Shown one piece after another: positions 24,769-34,164 of a DNA stretch of 64,000 nucleotides (position 1 is its first letter; the number at the start of each line of letters is the position of its first letter). This stretch comes from an uncultured Rhodospirillales bacterium (lineage in GTDB: Bacteria > Pseudomonadota > Alphaproteobacteria > CACIAM-22H2), in assembly GCA_937926175.1 (NCBI GenBank), contig CALANV010000037.1, positions 186,001 to 250,000 on the forward strand. The letters are read 5' to 3'. A program made the translations under genes and the position numbers. A model generated the notes under the pieces. It saw only the letters and a program-made list of their open reading frames with translations, ran no database searches and was not told the DNA's origin.

Positions 24769-25425
24769 ATGATGGATTACGCTGCCGCGCGGCTGAACAT
24801 GGTGGAGAGCCAGATCCGGCCCAACCGTGTTACCGATCCGCGCATCCTCACGGCGATGGCCGAGCTGCCTCGCGAAAACTTCGTGCCAAAACCGTTGCGG
24901 GGCATCGCCTATGTCGATGAGGACATCCACATCGGCGGTGGTCGTTATCTCATGGAGCCGATGGTGCTGGCGCGGCTCGTGCAGGCCGCCGACATCGGCC
25001 CCAGCGACGTCGTGCTCGAAATCGGGACGGGGACCGGCTATGGGGCGGCGGTGATGTCGCGGCTGGCGAGCACGGTCGTCGCGCTCGAGAGCGATCCCGA
25101 TCTCGCACGCACGGCGACGCGCGTCCTTGGCGACCTTGGCATCGACAACGTGGCCGTCGTCGAGGGACCGCTCGCGATGGGTTATCCGCGCCAGGCGCCC
25201 TACAACGTCGTCGTTTTCGGCGGGGCCGTCGAGCACATCCCACCGGCAATATCCGATCAACTTGCCGAAGGCGGACGTCTCGTCGGCGTGCTGATGCCGC
25301 CAGGACAGCCGGGCAAAGCCGTGCTCGGCATCAGGGCGAGCGGCGTCGTATCGACGCGGATCATTTTCGACGCTGCCACGCCGCCGTTGCCCGGCTTCAC
25401 GCTCGAACGGGGGTTCGTGTTTTGA
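24769..25425 (+). CDS. PIMT-like SAM methyltransferase (L-isoaspartate methyltransferase homologue)
   Basis: The 218-residue protein matches the protein-L-isoaspartate O-methyltransferase fold: MVESQIRPNRVTDPRILTAM, LPRENFVPKPLRG, and the SAM loop VLEIGTGTGYGAAVMSRL. The catalytic GQTxSQP loop of true Pcm (present in the copy at 52834) is replaced by IGGGRYLMEP, so isoaspartate repair is doubtful. Homologues lie just upstream of tolC in many alphaproteobacteria. ATG 24769 and 24772 are both possible. The rhodanese gene overlaps its stop (TTGA), so the two are probably translationally coupled. I infer a methyltransferase of unknown substrate linked to the export locus. Confidence 0.8.
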   Translation: MMDYAAARLNMVESQIRPNRVTDPRILTAMAELPRENFVPKPLRGIAYVDEDIHIGGGRYLMEPMVLARLVQAADIGPSDVVLEIGTGTGYGAAVMSRLASTVVALESDPDLARTATRVLGDLGIDNVAVVEGPLAMGYPRQAPYNVVVFGGAVEHIPPAISDQLAEGGRLVGVLMPPGQPGKAVLGIRASGVVSTRIIFDAATPPLPGFTLERGFVF

Positions 25426-25766
25426 GCGAAGGGACGCACCCCCCGCTTTCGCTGGAAATCGACGTCGAGGAACTCGACGCGATGCGGCGTGCGGGGCAGC
25501 GCGTCACCGTCCTCGACGTACGCGAGCCCTGGGAGGTCGAAATCTGCGCGATCGCGGGCAGCATCAATATCCCGCTTGGATTGCTGCCGCAGAGCGTCGG
25601 CAATCTGCCGACCGATGGGCCGCTGGTGGTACTCTGCCACCATGGCATGCGGTCGATGCAGGCCGTGGCTTGGCTGCGCCGGCAAGGCCTGAACAATGCC
25701 GTCAATCTGCGCGGCGGTATCGATGCCTGGGCGCGGCGCATCGATCGGAGCATGGCGACGTATTGA
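25422..25766 (+). CDS. Single-domain rhodanese-like protein
   Basis: The 114-residue protein has one rhodanese domain: VTVLDVREPWEVEICAIAGS, then the active-site loop VVLCHHGMRSM with Cys72, ending NLRGGIDAWARRID. It should carry sulfane sulfur on Cys72 in the cytoplasm, since no signal peptide is seen. The TTG start overlaps the previous stop by four bases, and the TolC gene begins 30 bp after its stop, so all three genes are likely one operon. Confidence 0.9.
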   Translation: MSEGTHPPLSLEIDVEELDAMRRAGQRVTVLDVREPWEVEICAIAGSINIPLGLLPQSVGNLPTDGPLVVLCHHGMRSMQAVAWLRRQGLNNAVNLRGGIDAWARRIDRSMATY

Positions 25767-25796
25767 AGGACGTTTGAAAACGGCGAGGGCATTGGC

Positions 25797-27194
25797 ATGG
25801 GGGTTGGTTTACGGCGTCTCTTCCTCTTGAGCACGGCTGCCGTGATCGTGGCCGGTGCGACGGCAGCGCACGGGCAGACAATCGAGGAAGCGCTCGCCGC
25901 AGCCTATCGCACGAATCCGCAACTGCTGGCGGAGCGTGCCCGGTTGCGTGCACTCGACGAGGGTGTCCCCCGCGCGCTTTCCAATTGGCGCCCGACCGTC
26001 ACGGTCACGGGCGAGGCCGGACGGGCGCGTGACTGGATCCGTCAAGAGATTGACGACACGACGACGTCCAGGCGTGGCTGGCGCAGCCCGGCAACGGCAT
26101 CGCTCACGATACGCCAGCCGCTCTATCGCGGCGGTCGTACGCTGGCCGAGATCAGCCGGGCGGAGAATCTCGTGCAGCAGGGGCGTGCCGAGCTGCTGGT
26201 CACGGAGCAGAGCGTTCTGCTCGACGCCGCGATAGCGTATGCGAACCTCCTGCGCGAACAGGCTGTACTCGATCTCAACATCAACAACGAGCAGGTCTTG
26301 CAGCGTCAGCTCGACGCTGCGCGGGACCGGTTCCAGGTCGGCGAGATCACGCGTACCGACGTGTCCCAGGCCGAGGCGCGCCTGTCGCGCGCCCGCGCCG
26401 ACCGGATCCTCGCCGAAGGCAACCTGGCGTCGGCCCGGGCCAATTTCCTGCGCGTCGTCGGGCAGATGCCGACCCGCCTCAGCACGCCGCGGTTGCCGCC
26501 GAACTTGCCCGCTACCGAAGCCGAGGCGCTGGCGGCGGCCGTCAACAATCCTGCCGTGATCGCCGCCCAGTTCTCGGAGCGTGCGGCCCGCGACAACGTC
26601 GATCTGGTCGCCGGCGAGTTGTTGCCCACCGTGAGCCTGCAGGGTGAGCTGAGCCGGCTCGACGAGGTGCAGGTTGCGGGCCAAGAACGCGACGTGGCCG
26701 AGATCACGGCGGTTGTCTCGATCCCGCTCTATCAGGCCGGCGCCGTCGAGGCCCGGGTCCGCGAGGCGAAGCATTCGGCGGGCCAGGCGCGCATCCTGGT
26801 CGAGGACACGCTCCGTCGTGCCCAGGAGGACATCACGCGCACATGGGAAGCGCTGACGACGGCTCGCGCAAGCATCCAGGCGTTCCAGAGCCAGATCCGC
26901 GCCGCGGAGATCGCTCTCGAGGGCGTGGAGCAGGAGGCACGTGTGGGCGCGCGGACGGTGCTCGACGTGCTCGATGCCGAGCAGGAGCTGCTGGATGCCA
27001 GGGTGAACCTCGTTCGCGCTCAACGCGACGAAGTCGTCGCCGCCTACCAGCTGGCCGCCGCGATCGGACGGCTTACGGCGCAGGCGCTGTCGCTGCCGGT
27101 CGAGATCTATGATCCGGTGGCGCACTACAACGCCACGCGGGAGCGCTGGACCGGTACTGACATCCTGACGCCATACACACCTCCCGAACGCTGA
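25797..27194 (+). CDS. tolC: TolC-family outer-membrane efflux protein
   Basis: The 465-residue protein starts with a signal peptide (hydrophobic to about residue 20, cleavage near AAHG-QT) followed by TIEEALAAAYRTNPQLLAER. Two repeated outer-membrane efflux domains show the typical VSQAEARLSRARAD and TVLDVLDAEQELLDARVNLV helices. It forms the trimeric tunnel for type I secretion or tripartite efflux. No ABC exporter or adaptor gene is adjacent, so it may serve several systems. It is preceded by the PIMT-like and rhodanese genes and followed by popZ. Confidence 0.93.
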   Translation: MGVGLRRLFLLSTAAVIVAGATAAHGQTIEEALAAAYRTNPQLLAERARLRALDEGVPRALSNWRPTVTVTGEAGRARDWIRQEIDDTTTSRRGWRSPATASLTIRQPLYRGGRTLAEISRAENLVQQGRAELLVTEQSVLLDAAIAYANLLREQAVLDLNINNEQVLQRQLDAARDRFQVGEITRTDVSQAEARLSRARADRILAEGNLASARANFLRVVGQMPTRLSTPRLPPNLPATEAEALAAAVNNPAVIAAQFSERAARDNVDLVAGELLPTVSLQGELSRLDEVQVAGQERDVAEITAVVSIPLYQAGAVEARVREAKHSAGQARILVEDTLRRAQEDITRTWEALTTARASIQAFQSQIRAAEIALEGVEQEARVGARTVLDVLDAEQELLDARVNLVRAQRDEVVAAYQLAAAIGRLTAQALSLPVEIYDPVAHYNATRERWTGTDILTPYTPPER

Positions 27195-27261
27195 AAATCG
27201 CAGCGTAACATCGTTTTAGGGCTGGCGCTGCGGCCCGCGCTGGCGTAGCTTGGAGAGACCG

Positions 27262-27819
27262 ATGACGGACGCAAAGAATCAGCAAGCCGAACCGTCGATG
27301 GAGGAAATTCTGGCCTCCATCCGGCGCATCATCTCGGAGGACGCCGACGCGGGAAAGAATCCGGCACCGGCCGCCGATTCGGCTGTCGCCGAAACATCGT
27401 CGGCGCCGGCCAGCGAGGCGCCCAAGGCGGCCACGGCCGACGTCCTCGAGCTGACTGAGATGGTCGGCGACGACGGCAAGGTGACCGATCTCAAGTCGCG
27501 GGCGAATCAGGAGCCTTCCCCCGAGCCGGTGCGGCTGGAGCCGGCGCCAAGCGCTCCGGTCGCCGAACGCGACGAGCGGCTCGTCTCGGAACAGGCGGCG
27601 TCGGCAGCGGTAAGCGCGCTTTCGGGACTGCGGGCCGTCCGTAGCCGCGAGGTTGCGAACGTAAGGCTGGGTAATGGCGGTGCAACCCTCGAGGAGATCG
27701 TCCGCTCGGAGCTGCGTCCATTGCTGAAGGCGTGGCTGGATGAGAACCTGCCGTCGCTCGTCGAGCGCCTTGTCGAGCGAGAAATCGATCGCATTACACG
27801 TCAGGTCGACAGAGCCTGA
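27262..27819 (+). CDS. popZ: PopZ-like cell-pole organising protein (DUF2497)
   Basis: The 185-residue protein has the two conserved ends of PopZ with a variable disordered middle. The N-terminal helix is PSMEEILASIRRIISED (residues 11-27). The C-terminal oligomerisation region is LLKAWLDENLPSLVERLVER (about 156-175). The central part is rich in Ala, Pro, Glu and Ser. PopZ self-assembles at the cell pole and tethers ParB and signalling proteins in Caulobacter. The ATG at 27262 follows GGAGAG; an upstream TTG at 27250 is less likely. It sits between tolC and valS, an order common in alphaproteobacteria. Confidence 0.88.
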   Translation: MTDAKNQQAEPSMEEILASIRRIISEDADAGKNPAPAADSAVAETSSAPASEAPKAATADVLELTEMVGDDGKVTDLKSRANQEPSPEPVRLEPAPSAPVAERDERLVSEQAASAAVSALSGLRAVRSREVANVRLGNGGATLEEIVRSELRPLLKAWLDENLPSLVERLVEREIDRITRQVDRA

Positions 27820-27842
27820 CACGCTAATTCCGTTTTCCTGAA

Positions 27843-30545
27843 ATGAGTGACGAGCTGACCCCTTCGGGTACGCTGGAAAAGACGTTTCGCCCGACCGAAA
27901 TCGAAAGGCGGCAGTATGCGCGCTGGGAAGCGTCCGGTGCGTTCCGGAAAGGCCGGACATCGGGACCGCCGTTCTGCATCGTCATTCCGCCCCCGAACGT
28001 GACGGGCAGCCTCCACATGGGGCACGCCCTCAACAACACGCTCCAGGACATTCTGGTTCGTTATCACCGGATGCGGGGTGACGACGTGCTGTGGCAGCCC
28101 GGCACGGATCATGCCGGCATCGCCACGCAGATGGTCGTCGAGCGGCAGCTTGCGTCGCAGGGCATCGTCCTCGACCGCGGCACGCCCACGCCGGACGACA
28201 ATGTCAAGCGGATCGGCCGCGAGGCCTTCATCGAGCGTGTTTGGGCCTGGAAGGCGGAGTCGGGCGGCACCATCACGCGCCAGCTGCGGCGGCTTGGCGC
28301 ATCGCTCGACTGGGAGCGCGAGCGGTTCACCATGGACGAGGGGCTGTCGGCGGCGGTCATCAAGGTGTTCGTTGAGCTCTACCGCGAGGGATTGATCTAC
28401 CGCGACAAGCGGCTGGTGAACTGGGATCCGAAGCTGCATACGGCGATCTCGGATCTCGAGGTCGAGCAGCGCGAGGTGAAGGGCCACCTCTGGCATTTCA
28501 AGTATCCGGTGGACGGCGAGCCGGGGACGTACATCACGGTCGCGACGACGCGTCCGGAAACAATGCTGGGCGACACGGCCGTTGCCGTTCATCCGGACGA
28601 TCCGCGCTACAAGCACCTGGTCGGCAAGCACGTCATTCTGCCGCTGGTCGGACGGCGCATTCCCATCATCGCCGACACGTATAGCGACCCCGAGAAGGGG
28701 ACGGGTGCGGTAAAGATCACGCCCGGGCACGACTTCAACGACTTCGAAGTCGGGCGACGCCACAATCTGCCGGCGATCAACATCTTCACGGCGGATGCGC
28801 GCATCAACGAGAACGCGCCGGAGGCCTTCCGCGGCCTGGATCGGTTCGAGGCGCGCAAGGCCGTCGTCGCCGCCATGGAAGAGCTGGGGCTGCTCGCCAA
28901 GGTCGAAGATCACGTGCACGTAGTGCCGCACGGGGACCGGTCGGGCGTGCCGATCGAGCCCTGGCTTACCGAGCAGTGGTATGTGAATGCGGCGCGCCTC
29001 GCCGAACCGGCGATCAAGGCGGTGGAAGAAGGGCGCGTCGTCTTCGTGCCGAAGAGCTGGGAGAAAACCTTCTTTCACTGGATGCGCAACATCGAGCCCT
29101 GGTGTATCTCGCGCCAGCTTTGGTGGGGGCATCAGATTCCGGCCTGGTATGGGCCGGACGGCGAGGTTTTCGTCGAGGCGGATGAAGCGGCTGCCCGGGC
29201 CGCGGCGCGGGCGCACTATGGCCGGGACGTGGAACTGCGTCGCGATCCCGACGTGCTGGATACCTGGTTCTCATCGGCGCTGTGGCCGTTCTCGACCCTC
29301 GGCTGGCCGGAGCAGACGCCCGAGCTGAAGCGCTACTACCCGACCAATGTGCTGGTGACGGGATTCGACATCATCTTCTTCTGGGTCGCCCGGATGATGA
29401 TGATGGGCCTGCACTTCATGCACGAGGTGCCGTTCCGCACCGTCTACATTCATGCCCTGGTCCGCGACGCGAAGGGGCAGAAGATGTCGAAGTCCAAGGG
29501 CAACATCATCGACCCGCTGGACCTCATCGACAAGTATGGCGCCGACGCCCTGCGCTTCACGCTGGCGGCACTCGCGGCGCAGGGGCGCGACATCAAGCTC
29601 GCGGAATCCCGCGTCGAGGGATATCGGAACTTCGCGACCAAGCTGTGGAACGCCGCGCGCTATGCGCAGATGAACGGCTGCGCTATGCCGGACGGATTCG
29701 ACCCCGCGCAGGCAAAGCTGCCCGTCAACAGGTGGATTCTCGGCGAGCTTGCGGCCGTGACGGCAGACACTTCGGCCGCGCTCGACGAGTACCGATTCAA
29801 CGACGCGGCGAACGCACTGTATCATTTCACCTGGGGAGCGTTCTGCGACTGGTACCTCGAGTTCACGAAGCCGATTCTCAACGGCACCGATACGGCGGCG
29901 CAGGGCGAGACGCGGGCGATCACGGCCTTCGTGCTTCGGGAAATCCTGAAGCTGCTCCATCCGTTCATGCCGTTCATCACCGAAGAGATCTGGGAAAAGC
30001 TCGGCTTCGGCAACGGCACGCTTCTCATCGTAGCGAACTGGCCGCAGCCAACGGTGCAAGGCGATGCGGCGGCAAAGGCGGAACTCGACTGGGTGGTGCG
30101 GGTCATCTCGGAGATTCGCGCCTTGCGCGCCGAGATGAACGTGCCGGCGGCGGCGCGGTTGGTGCTGGGTTACAAGGACGCAAGCCCCGAGGCCGTGGCC
30201 CGGCTCGGCAAGCACCAGGACGTCATCCGGACGATGGCGCGGCTCGATCGCATCGAGGCGGACCAGGGGACGACGCGGGGTGCGGTTCAGATCGTCGTGC
30301 CGGACGCCACGCTCGTCCTGCCGCTTGCGGGAATCATCGACGTCACGGCAGAGCGGAACCGGCTCAGCAAGGAAATCGACAAGCTCGCGTCCGAGATCGA
30401 AAAGATCGACCGAAAGCTGGCCAATCCCGGCTTTCTCGCCAAAGCCGACCCGGAGGTCGTCGAGGACCAGCGCGAACGGCGTGCCGAGGCGGAAGCGGCG
30501 CGAGCGCGGCTTGTCACGGCACTCGATCGTCTGGGCGCGTTTTGA
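27843..30545 (+). CDS. valS: Valine-tRNA ligase
   Basis: The 900-residue protein is a full-length class I synthetase. The HIGH motif is in PPPNVTGSLHMGHALN (about residues 49-64), the CP1 editing domain follows, and KMSKS is in KGQKMSKSKGNIIDP (about 543). The anticodon-binding domain is followed by a C-terminal coiled-coil arm rich in Lys, Glu and Ile, as expected for ValS. It charges tRNA-Val in the cytoplasm. It lies 23 bp after popZ and four bases before the cytidine deaminase gene, so they likely share a transcript. Confidence 0.97.
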   Translation: MSDELTPSGTLEKTFRPTEIERRQYARWEASGAFRKGRTSGPPFCIVIPPPNVTGSLHMGHALNNTLQDILVRYHRMRGDDVLWQPGTDHAGIATQMVVERQLASQGIVLDRGTPTPDDNVKRIGREAFIERVWAWKAESGGTITRQLRRLGASLDWERERFTMDEGLSAAVIKVFVELYREGLIYRDKRLVNWDPKLHTAISDLEVEQREVKGHLWHFKYPVDGEPGTYITVATTRPETMLGDTAVAVHPDDPRYKHLVGKHVILPLVGRRIPIIADTYSDPEKGTGAVKITPGHDFNDFEVGRRHNLPAINIFTADARINENAPEAFRGLDRFEARKAVVAAMEELGLLAKVEDHVHVVPHGDRSGVPIEPWLTEQWYVNAARLAEPAIKAVEEGRVVFVPKSWEKTFFHWMRNIEPWCISRQLWWGHQIPAWYGPDGEVFVEADEAAARAAARAHYGRDVELRRDPDVLDTWFSSALWPFSTLGWPEQTPELKRYYPTNVLVTGFDIIFFWVARMMMMGLHFMHEVPFRTVYIHALVRDAKGQKMSKSKGNIIDPLDLIDKYGADALRFTLAALAAQGRDIKLAESRVEGYRNFATKLWNAARYAQMNGCAMPDGFDPAQAKLPVNRWILGELAAVTADTSAALDEYRFNDAANALYHFTWGAFCDWYLEFTKPILNGTDTAAQGETRAITAFVLREILKLLHPFMPFITEEIWEKLGFGNGTLLIVANWPQPTVQGDAAAKAELDWVVRVISEIRALRAEMNVPAAARLVLGYKDASPEAVARLGKHQDVIRTMARLDRIEADQGTTRGAVQIVVPDATLVLPLAGIIDVTAERNRLSKEIDKLASEIEKIDRKLANPGFLAKADPEVVEDQRERRAEAEAARARLVTALDRLGAF

Positions 30546-30549
30546 CCGG

Positions 30550-30975
30550 ATGATCCTGGAGGATCTGAGTCCGGAGGATCTGGCGCTGGTCGAGGCGGCG
30601 CGCGAGCTTATCCGTCTGCGCTACAAGGAGAATCGGCATCATATCGCTGCGGCGCTGCGCACGCGCAGCGGCAGGATCCACACCGGTCTGCATCTCGATA
30701 CTTATGTTGGCCGTGCCTCGGTCTGTGCCGAGGCGGTGGCGGTGGGCAAGGCGCTGGCGGAAGGCGACGCGGACATCGCCTGCATTGTCTCGGTCCGGCA
30801 TCCGCGTCCGCGCGAGCTCAATCGGAACATCCAGGTCGTCTCGCCGTGCGGCATCTGCCGCGAGATGCTGGCCGATTTCGCCCCGGACTGCAGCGTCATC
30901 GTGCCGGTGAACGGCGGACTCGCCCGGGTCGCCGCCCCCGATCTTCTGCCCAACAAGTATTTCCGTCAGCCGTAG
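30550..30975 (+). CDS. Cytidine deaminase-like zinc enzyme
   Basis: The 141-residue protein has the homotetrameric cytidine deaminase pattern: zinc ligands Cys59 in SVCAEAVAV, with catalytic Glu61, and Cys100 and Cys103 in SPCGICREML. It would deaminate cytidine, deoxycytidine or a related nucleoside; blasticidin-deaminase-like relatives make the substrate uncertain. The ATG at 30550 follows GGATGAT spacing weakly and lies four bases after the valS stop, suggesting read-through translation from valS. Confidence 0.82.
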   Translation: MILEDLSPEDLALVEAARELIRLRYKENRHHIAAALRTRSGRIHTGLHLDTYVGRASVCAEAVAVGKALAEGDADIACIVSVRHPRPRELNRNIQVVSPCGICREMLADFAPDCSVIVPVNGGLARVAAPDLLPNKYFRQP

Positions 30976-31069
30976 GGGGGCAGGCCCGCCCTCTATCCAA
31001 CGGCCGCGGCAATCGGTATGGTGCGGTCGTTCTTTTCGTTTCTTCATGCTGCCAGTCAGGGAAACGCCT

Positions 31070-32794
31070 ATGCCGGTCACGAATTTCGACAAATCGAGGC
31101 TCCCAAGCCGCCATACGACCGTCGGTCCCACGAGCGCACCGCATCGCGCGATGCTCTACGCGATGGGCTTGACCGAACAGCAGATCGCGCAGCCGCTCGT
31201 CGGCGTCGTGACGACCTGGAACGAAGCTGCGCCCTGCAACATCACGCTGTCGCGCCAGGCGCAGGCCGTGAAGAAGGGGGTGGCGGCCGCAGGCGGCACG
31301 CCGCGCGAGTTCACCACCATCACGGTGACCGACGGCATTGCCATGGGGCATCAGGGCATGAAGGCGTCGCTGGTTAGCCGCGAGGTGATCGCCGACTCTA
31401 TCGAGCTCACGGTGCGCGGGCACTGTTACGACGCGCTGGTCGGACTTGCGGGCTGCGACAAGACGCTGCCGGGCCTGATGATGGCGATGGTGCGTCTCAA
31501 CATACCGTCGATCTTCATCTATGGCGGCACGATTCTGCCGGGCAAGTTTCACGGCAAGGACGTCACGATCGTCGACGTGTTCGAAGGCGTCGGCGCGCAT
31601 GCGGCGGGCCGGATGAATGATTCCGAGCTCAAGGAGCTCGAGCAGGTGGCGCTGCCGACCGGCGGGTCGTGCGGCGGCCAGTATACGGCCAACACGATGG
31701 CCTGCGTCTCCGAGGCGCTCGGGCTCGCGCTGCCGGGGTCGGCCGGGACGCCGGCGCCGTTCGAGAGCCGCGACCGTTTCTGCGAGATGAGCGGCGAGGC
31801 GGTCATGGAGCTGCTGAAGCTCGGGATCAGGCCGCGCGACATCGTCACGCGCAGGTCGCTGGAGAATGCGGCAGTGGTCGTCGCTGCCACAGGGGGCTCG
31901 ACCAATGCAGCCCTGCATCTTCCGGCGATCGCCCACGAGGCCGGCATCGACTTCGATCTGATGGCGGTTGCGGAAATCATGCGGCGGACGCCATACATCG
32001 CCGACCTGATGCCAGGCGGCAAGTACACCGCCTTCGATCTCTACAGCGTCGGCGGCGTTCCGGTCGTGATGCGCGAGCTTCTCGATGCCGGGCTGCTGCA
32101 CGGCGACTGCATCACCGTTACGGGCAAGACACTTGCCGAGAATCTCAAGGACGTGAAGTTCCCCGAAAATCAGAAGGTCGTCTACCGGGTATCGAACCCG
32201 ATCTCGAAGACCGGCGGCGTCGTCGGGCTCAAGGGCAATCTGGCGCCCGAAGGCGCCATCGTGAAGATCGCCGGCCTCAAGAAGCTTCAGTTCCGCGGTC
32301 CGGCGCGCTGCTTCGATCGCGAGGAGGATGCGCTGGCGGCGGTGCTCAAGCGTGAGATCAAGGATGGTGAAGTCGTCGTCATCCGCTACGAGGGCCCGAA
32401 GGGCGGCCCCGGCATGCGCGAGATGCTTTCGACGACGGCGGCGATCTACGGCCAGGGCAAGGGCGAGGCGATCGCGCTCATTACCGACGGCCGCTTCTCG
32501 GGCGGCACGCGCGGATTCTGCATCGGCCATGTCGGGCCCGAAGCGGCGGTGGGCGGACCCATCGCCTTGCTGAAGGATGGCGACATGATCGTGATCGATG
32601 CCGAGAAGGGAACGCTCGACGTGGAGTTGAGCGACGCCGAGCTGGCGGAACGCCGCAAGGCCTGGCGGCCGCGCGAGCACGAGTTCCAGTCCGGCACGCT
32701 GTGGAAATACGCCCAGACGGTCGGACCCGCGGCCAAGGGCGCAGTCACGCATCCCGGCGCCAAGGCCGAAACCCACGTCTACGCCGACATTTAG
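31070..32794 (+). CDS. ilvD: Dihydroxy-acid dehydratase
   Basis: The 574-residue protein is full length. It dehydrates 2,3-dihydroxy-isovalerate and 2,3-dihydroxy-3-methylvalerate in valine and isoleucine synthesis and uses an iron-sulfur cluster. Signature segments are NEAAPCNITLSRQAQAVK, GLAGCDKTLPGLMMAMVRLN, and LPTGGSCGGQYTANTMACVS, with cluster Cys residues in each. The ATG at 31070 after CAGGGAA is preferred to an in-frame start at 31046. It converges with the MFS gene, and a large hairpin lies between and inside its end. Confidence 0.96.
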   Translation: MPVTNFDKSRLPSRHTTVGPTSAPHRAMLYAMGLTEQQIAQPLVGVVTTWNEAAPCNITLSRQAQAVKKGVAAAGGTPREFTTITVTDGIAMGHQGMKASLVSREVIADSIELTVRGHCYDALVGLAGCDKTLPGLMMAMVRLNIPSIFIYGGTILPGKFHGKDVTIVDVFEGVGAHAAGRMNDSELKELEQVALPTGGSCGGQYTANTMACVSEALGLALPGSAGTPAPFESRDRFCEMSGEAVMELLKLGIRPRDIVTRRSLENAAVVVAATGGSTNAALHLPAIAHEAGIDFDLMAVAEIMRRTPYIADLMPGGKYTAFDLYSVGGVPVVMRELLDAGLLHGDCITVTGKTLAENLKDVKFPENQKVVYRVSNPISKTGGVVGLKGNLAPEGAIVKIAGLKKLQFRGPARCFDREEDALAAVLKREIKDGEVVVIRYEGPKGGPGMREMLSTTAAIYGQGKGEAIALITDGRFSGGTRGFCIGHVGPEAAVGGPIALLKDGDMIVIDAEKGTLDVELSDAELAERRKAWRPREHEFQSGTLWKYAQTVGPAAKGAVTHPGAKAETHVYADI

Positions 32795-32819
32795 GGCACG
32801 GCGGGCCGGGATTCGCGGT

Positions 32820-34049
32820 TCAGTCGCCCGGCGCCGGCTGCGACGCCAGCGCCGGGCGACGCATGTTGAGCACGGTCACGATCGAAAGGGCCAGCGTACC
32901 GACGACGACCAGATACAACGCGCGCGGCAGGTCATGGTCGAGCAGCCAACCGAACAGGAACGGCGTCAGCGCTGAACCGAGATCGAGTCCCGAATAGACG
33001 AAACCATAGACCTTTCCCGAGGCACCCGGTGGCGTCGACTGACGGACCAGCATGTCGCGGGACGGAAGCGTGATGCCCATCGCGAAACCGGCGAGCGATA
33101 TCACCGCAAGGACCGTAATGGATGGAATGGTGCCGGTGGCGACGATTCCGACTGCGACGGCCGCCACGAGAATGCCGGCGACGGCGACCACGTGGTGACG
33201 GCTCGTGCGATCGGCGAGCACGCTGCCGACCAGGATACCGATCGATCCGCCGAGAAGAAAGCCGGTGAGCGACGTCGCCGCAATGTCGAGGGAGGTATCA
33301 TAGAGCTTGATCATCGCCGGGATCGCGAAGGTTTGCAGCCCGACGAGCGACATCGCCAACAACGTGAAATAGGCGAAGCAGGTCAGGATCGGCAGGGTCA
33401 TGAACAGCCGGAGACTCCCGCCGATGGTCGGGCTGTCGAGCGGGCGATCCATCCGTACGGGGCGATGGGCATCCGTCAGTTCGCTCCGCAATGCCATGAA
33501 CGCAACCGCAGCGAGGCCGGCGCAACCGAGAATGATGAGCGCCGGGCGCCAGCCGAGTGTCGTGGCAAGCCCCACCGTTACGATCGGCGCCAGGGCCCAA
33601 CCGACGTTGCCGGCGATCGAATGCGCGCCATAGGCGCGGCCGAGCCACCCCTTGGTGATCGACGCGTTGAGGATCGCGAAATCGGCGGGATGGAAGACGC
33701 TGTTGCCGATGCCGGCGAGCGCGGCCAACGGGAACATCAGCCAGAATGCCGGGCTCAAGCCTATGAGCGCGACGGCGAGCGCGAACACCGCAAGCCCGAC
33801 GAGCAGGATCCGGCGCGCACCATAGCGATCGACGAGAAATCCGGCGCCGGTCTGCGCCACGCCCGAGACGGAATAGAAGACCATCATCATCAGGCCGAGG
33901 ACGGCGTAGCTGACGTCGAATTCCTCGTGCAGGAACGGGAACAGAGGCGGCAGTACGAGCTGAAAGAAGTGGCTCAGACCGTGCGCAACGCTGACCAGAC
34001 CGATGATCCAGGCGTCGTGACGGGAAAGGGTTGTCGTCGCGAAAGCCAT
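32820..34049 (-). CDS. MFS transporter
   Basis: With start M at 34049 the protein has 409 residues and about twelve hydrophobic spans. Family signs include VSVAHGLSHFFQLVLPPLFP in the first helix, and GAGFLVDRYGARRILLVGL as the loop 2-3 MFS motif. The group resembles Fsr-like/YnfM-like drug or small-molecule exporters, but the substrate is unknown. A GTG at 34091 could extend it by 14 residues. It is a single gene, convergent with ilvD and 73 bp upstream of the NADH dehydrogenase stop on the same strand. Confidence 0.87.
   Translation of the reverse strand: MAFATTTLSRHDAWIIGLVSVAHGLSHFFQLVLPPLFPFLHEEFDVSYAVLGLMMMVFYSVSGVAQTGAGFLVDRYGARRILLVGLAVFALAVALIGLSPAFWLMFPLAALAGIGNSVFHPADFAILNASITKGWLGRAYGAHSIAGNVGWALAPIVTVGLATTLGWRPALIILGCAGLAAVAFMALRSELTDAHRPVRMDRPLDSPTIGGSLRLFMTLPILTCFAYFTLLAMSLVGLQTFAIPAMIKLYDTSLDIAATSLTGFLLGGSIGILVGSVLADRTSRHHVVAVAGILVAAVAVGIVATGTIPSITVLAVISLAGFAMGITLPSRDMLVRQSTPPGASGKVYGFVYSGLDLGSALTPFLFGWLLDHDLPRALYLVVVGTLALSIVTVLNMRRPALASQPAPGD
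32824..32859. terminator. Perfect 11-bp inverted repeat at the ilvD / MFS convergent junction
   Basis: TCGCCCGGCGC (32824-32834) and GCGCCGGGCGA (32849-32859) form a strong stem with a 14-base loop. It overlaps the last codons of the MFS gene. No T-run follows, so it may be a weak or Rho-aided bidirectional terminator. Confidence 0.4.
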
Positions 34050-34164
34050 ACCGCTACCCGGCAGGATTGCAGGTTGGGTTGTTTGTAGCACAGGTCGGCC
34101 GGCGAGGGCCTGTCGATCCTGGAATGGGGCTATGCGCGGTCGTCAGGGCAAGTTGCGGCGCAAC

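Noticed and set aside
24264..27217. 14-bp identical sequence GCGTAACATCGTTT at two intergenic places (about 24264 and 27204)
   Set aside because: Exact 14-mers repeated by chance are expected in 64 kb; the flanks do not match.
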